Source of the DNA: RGIG250 sp964540025
GTDB taxonomy: Bacteria; Bacillota; Negativicutes; Selenomonadales; Selenomonadaceae
Direction of reading: 5' to 3'
NCBI GenBank assembly: GCA_964540025.1
Contig: CAZIKQ010000052.1
Location: 1 to 10,484 of the forward strand
Length of the DNA: 10,484 nt
Below are positions 7,551-10,484 of this stretch, piece by piece; the stretch's first letter is position 1, and each line of letters starts with the position of its first letter. The notes below the pieces were generated by a model. The model saw only the letters and a program-made list of their open reading frames with translations. It made no database searches and was not told the DNA's origin. A program made the translations under genes and the position numbers.

Positions 7551-7667
7551 AGCCTCCCCTGTAGGGGAGGTGGCACCGAAGGTGCCGGAGGGGTGACAGA
7601 TCAACCGAGCAGTATGTCTTTTCACCCCTCAGTCAGCTTCGCTGACAGCTCCCCTAAATGGGAGCCT
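7551..7667. repeat. Composite inverted repeat element (A/B), copy 1
   Basis: A forward A module (7551-7596, stem 2 GGCACC-GAA-GGTGCC) and an inverted B module (7622-7667, stem 2 on the minus strand GTCAGC-GAA-GCTGAC) separated by 25 nt. Each arm is 46 nt. Stem 1 of the B arm has one mismatch (CCCCTAAATGGG). The arms point GGGGTGA ends inward. The same layout recurs at 9249-9365 and 9397-9507. Confidence 0.88.
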
Positions 7668-7694
7668 TTGAGGCAGACTAGCCGTTCCCCACAA

Positions 7695-7726
7695 GCCTCC
7701 CCTCCGGCCAAAAGGGAGAAATTGCC
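7695..7726. repeat. Deleted copy of second repeat type
   Basis: GCCTCCCCTCCGGCC followed by AAAAGGGAGAAATTGCC matches both ends of the element at 10381-10432 (CTCTCCGGC and CAAAGGGAGAGGCAA) with the central GATGTGCC hairpin missing. It is probably an internal deletion derivative or a hybrid with an A module. It directly precedes the glmM promoter. Confidence 0.45.
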
Positions 7727-7756
7727 TTGCATTTTTCTGAATACCTGCATTATAAT
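7727..7756 (+). promoter_or_regulatory. Promoter for glmM
   Basis: TTGCAT (7727-7732), an 18-nt spacer and a perfect TATAAT (7751-7756) give a good SigA promoter with a predicted start near 7763. glmM therefore need not rely on read-through from the cdaA block. The promoter lies just after the repeat array. Confidence 0.72.
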
Positions 7757-7760
7757 GGAC

Positions 7761-7803
7761 TGACACCGCTGTGGTTTTGGCACAGGGAACCACAGCGGCA
7801 TCA
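7761..7803 (+). promoter_or_regulatory. Stem-loop at glmM mRNA 5' end
   Basis: A perfect 11-bp stem CCGCTGTGGTT/AACCACAGCGG (7766-7776 with 7788-7798, 11-nt loop) extends to 16-bp arms with two mismatches (7761-7776, 7788-7803). It begins at the predicted transcription start and ends 12 nt before the AGGAG ribosome site. It could protect the mRNA 5' end, bind a regulator as RNA, or be a DNA operator. It is not a member of the repeat family. Confidence 0.65.
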
Positions 7804-7827
7804 GTAAAGTATGAGAGGAGCCGTAGA

Positions 7828-9189
7828 ATGGCGAGACTTTTTGGCACGGACGGCGTCCGGGGCGAAGCGAACATAGGGCTTTGCCCGGAGCTTGCATACC
7901 GCATGGGCCGGGCCGCTGCCCTGTATTTCGGAGAAAAGGCGGAGGGTGAACGCCGCCCGGTAATCGTTATCGGACGGGACACCAGATTGTCAGGCTCGAT
8001 GTTTGAAAATGCCCTGGCGGCGGGGATCTGCTCTGCCGGAGGACAGGTCGTCCAGATCGGGGTCATCCCCACCCCGGGCATCGCCTACTTGGCCCAGCAG
8101 CTGGGAGCTGTCTGCGGAATCGTGGTATCCGCCTCCCACAACCCCTTTGGGGATAACGGCATTAAATTCTTCGGGGGAGACGGCTACAAATTGCCGGACG
8201 CCGTGGAGGATGAGATTGAAAAGCTGGTGACCGCTATTGAGCAGGAGGACGTATTCACCAGAAGCTTTGGCAAGAATATCGGCTTTGTGGAACACCGGCC
8301 GGAGCTGATCGAGCGCTATATCGGCTACCTCCGCAGTACCGCCGGCTGCCGTCTCGACGGCCTGCGGGTAGTCCTTGACTGCGCCAACGGCGCCGCCAGC
8401 GCCGTTATGCCCCGCCTGCTGGAGGAGCTGGGCTGTGACCTGCGGGTCATCAACAAGACTCCCAACGGGGTAAATATCAATGACGCCTGCGGCTCCACCC
8501 ATCTGGAACGGCTCCAGTCCGCCGTCCGGAAATACGGGGCGGACATCGGTATCGCCCATGACGGCGACGCCGACCGCTGTCTCTGCGTGGACGAAAAGGG
8601 CAACGTGCTGGACGGCGACCACATCCTCGTCATCTGCGCCCTGGCTATGAAGGAAGCCGGTACTCTAAAAAACGACACGGTGGTCAGCACCGTCATGGCC
8701 AACATCGGCTTCCATCAGGCCCTGAAAAAGGCCGGGATAAAGGTGGAGGTCACCGGGGTCGGCGACCGCTACGTGCTGGAAAATATGCGGGCCAACGGGC
8801 ACAATATCGGCGGCGAGCAGTCCGGCCATATCATCTTCAGCGACTTTGCCACCACCGGCGACGGCCTTATCACCGCCACCCAGGTACTCTGCGCCCTGGT
8901 TAAGTCCGGCAAAAAAGCCTCTGAACTCAACGAACTCATGACCAGCTATCCCCAGCTCCTGGTAAACGTCCGGGTACAAAGCAAGGAAGGCTGGGACGCT
9001 AACCCCCGGATAACGGCCGCCATCGCCGCCGGGGAAAAAGCTCTCGGCGACCGGGGCCGCATCCTCATCCGCCCCTCCGGCACCGAGCCCCTCATTCGGG
9101 TCATGGCCGAAGGCCCTGACCGGGACGAGCTCGAGCAGGTCTGCAATTCAATCGCGGACGTTATCCGGGAAGAAATCGGCTGCCTCTAA
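7828..9189 (+). CDS. glmM: Phosphoglucosamine mutase GlmM
   Basis: A 453-residue cytosolic enzyme converting glucosamine-6-phosphate to glucosamine-1-phosphate, the step before GlmU on the way to UDP-GlcNAc for peptidoglycan. All four signature loops of the alpha-D-phosphohexomutase family are present: catalytic phosphoserine S103 in SASHNPFGDN, Mg-binding D245/D247/D249 in HDGDADR, sugar-binding GGEQSGH (328-334) and the phosphate-binding RPSGTEPLIRVM (415-426). The start is ATG 7828, giving the canonical MARLFGTDGVRG and preceded by AGGAG (7816-7820). The upstream in-frame GTG at 7771 lies in the leader stem-loop and would add 19 non-conserved residues. GlmM binds and inhibits CdaA in B. 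subtilis, L. lactis and S. aureus, which fits its position near cdaA and cdaR. Here a repeat array and a promoter separate it from them. Confidence 0.97.
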   Translation: MARLFGTDGVRGEANIGLCPELAYRMGRAAALYFGEKAEGERRPVIVIGRDTRLSGSMFENALAAGICSAGGQVVQIGVIPTPGIAYLAQQLGAVCGIVVSASHNPFGDNGIKFFGGDGYKLPDAVEDEIEKLVTAIEQEDVFTRSFGKNIGFVEHRPELIERYIGYLRSTAGCRLDGLRVVLDCANGAASAVMPRLLEELGCDLRVINKTPNGVNINDACGSTHLERLQSAVRKYGADIGIAHDGDADRCLCVDEKGNVLDGDHILVICALAMKEAGTLKNDTVVSTVMANIGFHQALKKAGIKVEVTGVGDRYVLENMRANGHNIGGEQSGHIIFSDFATTGDGLITATQVLCALVKSGKKASELNELMTSYPQLLVNVRVQSKEGWDANPRITAAIAAGEKALGDRGRILIRPSGTEPLIRVMAEGPDRDELEQVCNSIADVIREEIGCL

Positions 9190-9190
9190 A

Positions 9191-9232
9191 AGCCTCCCCG
9201 GAACGAAGTGAGGCTCCCCTGTAGGGGAGCTC
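9191..9232. repeat. Half module and head hairpin after glmM
   Basis: Two nucleotides after the glmM stop comes a fragment AGCCTCCCC (9191-9199), then a B-type stem 1 without stem 2 (GCTCCCCTGTAGGGGAGC, 9213-9230). AGCCTC (9191-9196) can also pair with GAGGCT (9210-9215). No T-tract follows, so no standard terminator for glmM is visible. Confidence 0.65.
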
Positions 9233-9248
9233 AGACTGTTGACAAAAC
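9231..9248 (-). repeat. Repeat linker, inverted
   Basis: Read on the minus strand this gives TTTTGTCAACAGTCTGA, the same linker as at 43-58. It joins a head hairpin to the next composite element. Confidence 0.6.
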
Positions 9249-9365
9249 AGCCTCCCCTATAGGGGAGGTGGCGGCGAAGCCGCCGGAGGGGTGACAGACA
9301 AATCAATGGTTTTCCTGCTTCACCCCTCAGTCGCTTTCAGCGACAGCTCCCCTAAAGGGGAGCCT
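9249..9365. repeat. Composite inverted repeat element (A/B), copy 2
   Basis: A forward A module (9249-9294; stem 2 GGCGGC-GAA-GCCGCC) and an inverted B module (9320-9365; stem 2 on the minus strand GTCGCT-GAA-AGCGAC) with a 25-nt spacer, the same arm length and spacing as copy 1. Stem 1 is perfect in both arms. The spacer sequence differs from copy 1 apart from an initial CA. Confidence 0.9.
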
Positions 9366-9396
9366 CAGACAGAATAAATAACTTTGTCGACAAGCT
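9366..9396 (+). repeat. Repeat linker with TTGTCGACAA palindrome
   Basis: Links two composite elements. It aligns with 78-112: both have CAGA, GAATAA, CTTTGTC, ACA and CTG in the same order and nearly the same spacing. Here its core is the perfect 10-bp palindrome TTGTCGACAA (9384-9393). Confidence 0.6.
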
Positions 9397-9507
9397 GGGC
9401 TCCCCTGTAGGGGAGCTGTCGCCGTAGGCGACTGAGGGGTGACAAGATAAACTGTCACCTTATTTATCACCCCTCCGCCCTTCGGGCACCTCCCCTACAG
9501 GGGAGGC
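9397..9507. repeat. Composite inverted repeat element (B/A), copy 3
   Basis: A forward B module (9397-9442; stem 2 GTCGCC-GTA-GGCGAC), a 24-nt spacer and an inverted A module (9467-9507; stem 2 on the minus strand shortened to GCCC-GAA-GGGC). The subtype order is the reverse of copies 1 and 2, but again one arm is A and the other B. Confidence 0.88.
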
Positions 9508-9515
9508 GTTCGGTG

Positions 9516-9544
9516 TTGCTATCATCACCCCAAGTCATTCATAT
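9516..9544 (+). promoter_or_regulatory. Weak promoter candidate for cbiK
   Basis: TTGCTA (9516-9521), a 17-nt spacer and TCATAT (9539-9544) lie between the repeat array and cbiK. The boxes are imperfect. Only 64 nt separate the last repeat from the start codon, too little for a cobalamin riboswitch. Confidence 0.3.
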
Positions 9545-9571
9545 ACAACTCACACCAAAGGAGAGATACAA

Positions 9572-10378
9572 ATGAATCAGGCAATCGTCCTCGTCAGCTT
9601 CGGTGTTCTTGACACGAAACAGCGGGAAAAATGTATTGAACCCATCGCCGCGGACATCCGCGACGCCTTCTACGACTACATGGTCTTCGAGGCCTACACC
9701 AGCAACGTGATTCTGAAGGCCCTGAAAGAGGACGGAGCCTACGTCTACTCTCTCCCGGAGGTTCTCGACCGCCTCATTGAGGAAAAATATGACCGGGTCG
9801 TCGTCCTGCCCACTCACCTTATGGCCGGACGGGAATACCGGGAAAAGGTAGCCGCCGTCGTGGACGCCTACCAGGACAAATTCAAGGAAATCGTTTTGGC
9901 TCGTCCCGTCTTTGCCGGAGAAGGCCCCGCCGCCACCCCGGATCTGGTCAGCGCCGTCACCTCCATCTCCTGCGGCATGGAGCGGGAGGACGGGGAAGAG
10001 CTGGTCATGACGGGGCACGGAACCGTCCCCAGCAATCACATCTATGAAGCTATCCAGGCGGCGGCCGATCAGGCTGACCTGAAAATGCACATCGGCGTGT
10101 TTATGGAGGGGGACACTCCCACGCTGGAGGACGTGATGAACCGCCTGAAAAAGTCCGGCGCGAAGAAGGTCCTTCTGGCCCCCCTCCTGCTGGTAGGCGG
10201 CAGTCACGTTCACAAGGAAATGGCCGGCAATAACGACGCCTCCTGGGAAAAACGCCTCCAGTCCGCCGGTTATGAAGTCCGGGTCTGGCCCGACGGCCTG
10301 GGAGCCAACTCGGAATTCCGGGGCATCTATATGCAGCGTCTCATCGAAATGATTGAAAAGCTCGACTACGGCTGCTGA
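9572..10378 (+). CDS. cbiK: Sirohydrochlorin cobaltochelatase CbiK
   Basis: A 268-residue class II chelatase that inserts cobalt into sirohydrochlorin (precorrin-2/factor II) in the early-cobalt, anaerobic B12 pathway. Two alpha/beta halves are visible: N-terminal strand QAIVLVSFG (3-11) and a second half from about 143 (EELVMTGHGT). By alignment to the S. enterica enzyme (H145, E175, H207), the metal site is H149 (TGHGT), E179 (FMEGDTP) and H212 (GGSHVHKEMAG). Salmonella-type proteins read GDHA at the last site as I recall; here it is GSHVH, giving an extra His at 214. There is no signal peptide, so it is cytoplasmic, unlike periplasmic CbiK-P of Desulfovibrio. A strong AAGGAG (9558-9563) lies 8 nt before the ATG. 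No other B12 gene is in the window. Confidence 0.92.
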   Translation: MNQAIVLVSFGVLDTKQREKCIEPIAADIRDAFYDYMVFEAYTSNVILKALKEDGAYVYSLPEVLDRLIEEKYDRVVVLPTHLMAGREYREKVAAVVDAYQDKFKEIVLARPVFAGEGPAATPDLVSAVTSISCGMEREDGEELVMTGHGTVPSNHIYEAIQAAADQADLKMHIGVFMEGDTPTLEDVMNRLKKSGAKKVLLAPLLLVGGSHVHKEMAGNNDASWEKRLQSAGYEVRVWPDGLGANSEFRGIYMQRLIEMIEKLDYGC

Positions 10379-10380
10379 AT

Positions 10381-10432
10381 TGCCCTCTCCGGCACATCTG
10401 GCGATGTGCCATTTCTCCCAAAGGGAGAGGCA
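10381..10432. repeat. Second-type repeat hairpin after cbiK
   Basis: Two nucleotides after the cbiK stop lies a different element with the same architecture as the A/B modules: a perfect 8-bp hairpin GGCACATC/GATGTGCC (10391-10398, 10403-10410) beside TCTCCC-AAA-GGGAGA (10414-10428). The ends TGCCCTCTCC and GGAGAGGCA can pair instead, enclosing the inner hairpin, so two exclusive folds exist. A further fragment TGCCTCTCCCC starts at 10448 and is cut by the window end. It could act as a transcript end for cbiK but has no U-run. Confidence 0.65.
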
Positions 10433-10484
10433 AGTTGCTATCCCCCATGCCTCTCCCCGTGAGTTGGCAACACCCCCTTGGCTC

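Noticed and set aside
7771..7827. Upstream GTG start for glmM
   Set aside because: It lies inside the leader stem-loop, lacks a ribosome site and adds non-conserved residues before the canonical MARLFGTDGVRG.
9239..9262. Promoter within the repeat array (TTGACA at 9239 with TATAGG)
   Set aside because: Spacer is only 13 nt, and the TATAGG belongs to a repeat stem loop.
7421..9507. CRISPR array from the regular palindromic repeats
   Set aside because: Repeats alternate in orientation, come in two subtypes, are not tandem direct repeats with uniform unique spacers, and no cas gene is nearby.
9190..9571. Cobalamin riboswitch upstream of cbiK
   Set aside because: The gap is filled by repeat modules up to 9507 and only 64 nt remain; no B12-box-like sequence is seen.

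Overview
The window is a GC-rich bacterial chromosomal segment carrying seven complete protein genes and five repeat-filled intergenic regions. Taxonomy is inferred from gene content only. A cdaA-cdaR-(FAD dehydrogenase)-glmM block is typical of Firmicutes. The LTA-synthase-like membrane sulfatase resembles forms found in diderms, and a soluble CbiK chelatase is common in anaerobic B12 makers. Together these fit an anaerobic Firmicute, most likely of the diderm Negativicutes type; I cannot name a genus.

Layout. Positions 1-177 hold short GC-rich hairpin repeats. A membrane phosphoglycerol-transferase/sulfatase gene runs on the minus strand (178-2151). A divergent promoter region (2152-2403) separates it from ilvE (2404-3480), which ends in a good intrinsic terminator (3587-3617). 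A tightly coupled block follows: cdaA (3805-4692), cdaR (4689-5645, ATGA overlap) and a COG2509-type FAD-dependent dehydrogenase (5645-7396, TAATG overlap). A repeat array with a new promoter (7397-7827) precedes glmM (7828-9189). A second, very regular repeat array (9190-9508) precedes cbiK (9572-10378). The window ends in a second type of repeat hairpin.

How the genes work together. CdaA makes c-di-AMP, CdaR is its membrane-anchored regulator, and GlmM makes glucosamine-1-phosphate for cell-wall precursors and is known in several Firmicutes to bind and restrain CdaA. Here the usual cdaA-cdaR-glmM linkage is interrupted by a redox enzyme of unknown substrate and then by a repeat array, and glmM has its own promoter with a stem-loop at the predicted mRNA 5' end. 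IlvE (branched-chain amino acids), the sulfatase-like enzyme (envelope) and CbiK (cobalt insertion for B12) look like independent units.

The most unusual content is the intergenic repeat family. A 46-nt module folds into two hairpins; the second has a GNA triloop and its stem varies in sequence while keeping its pairing. Two subtypes, A and B, differ by compensatory changes. Modules occur as inverted A/B pairs about 25 nt apart, forming composite elements of 111-117 bp joined by a recurring linker containing TTTGTCNACA. I know of no description of this element, but I could not search for one.
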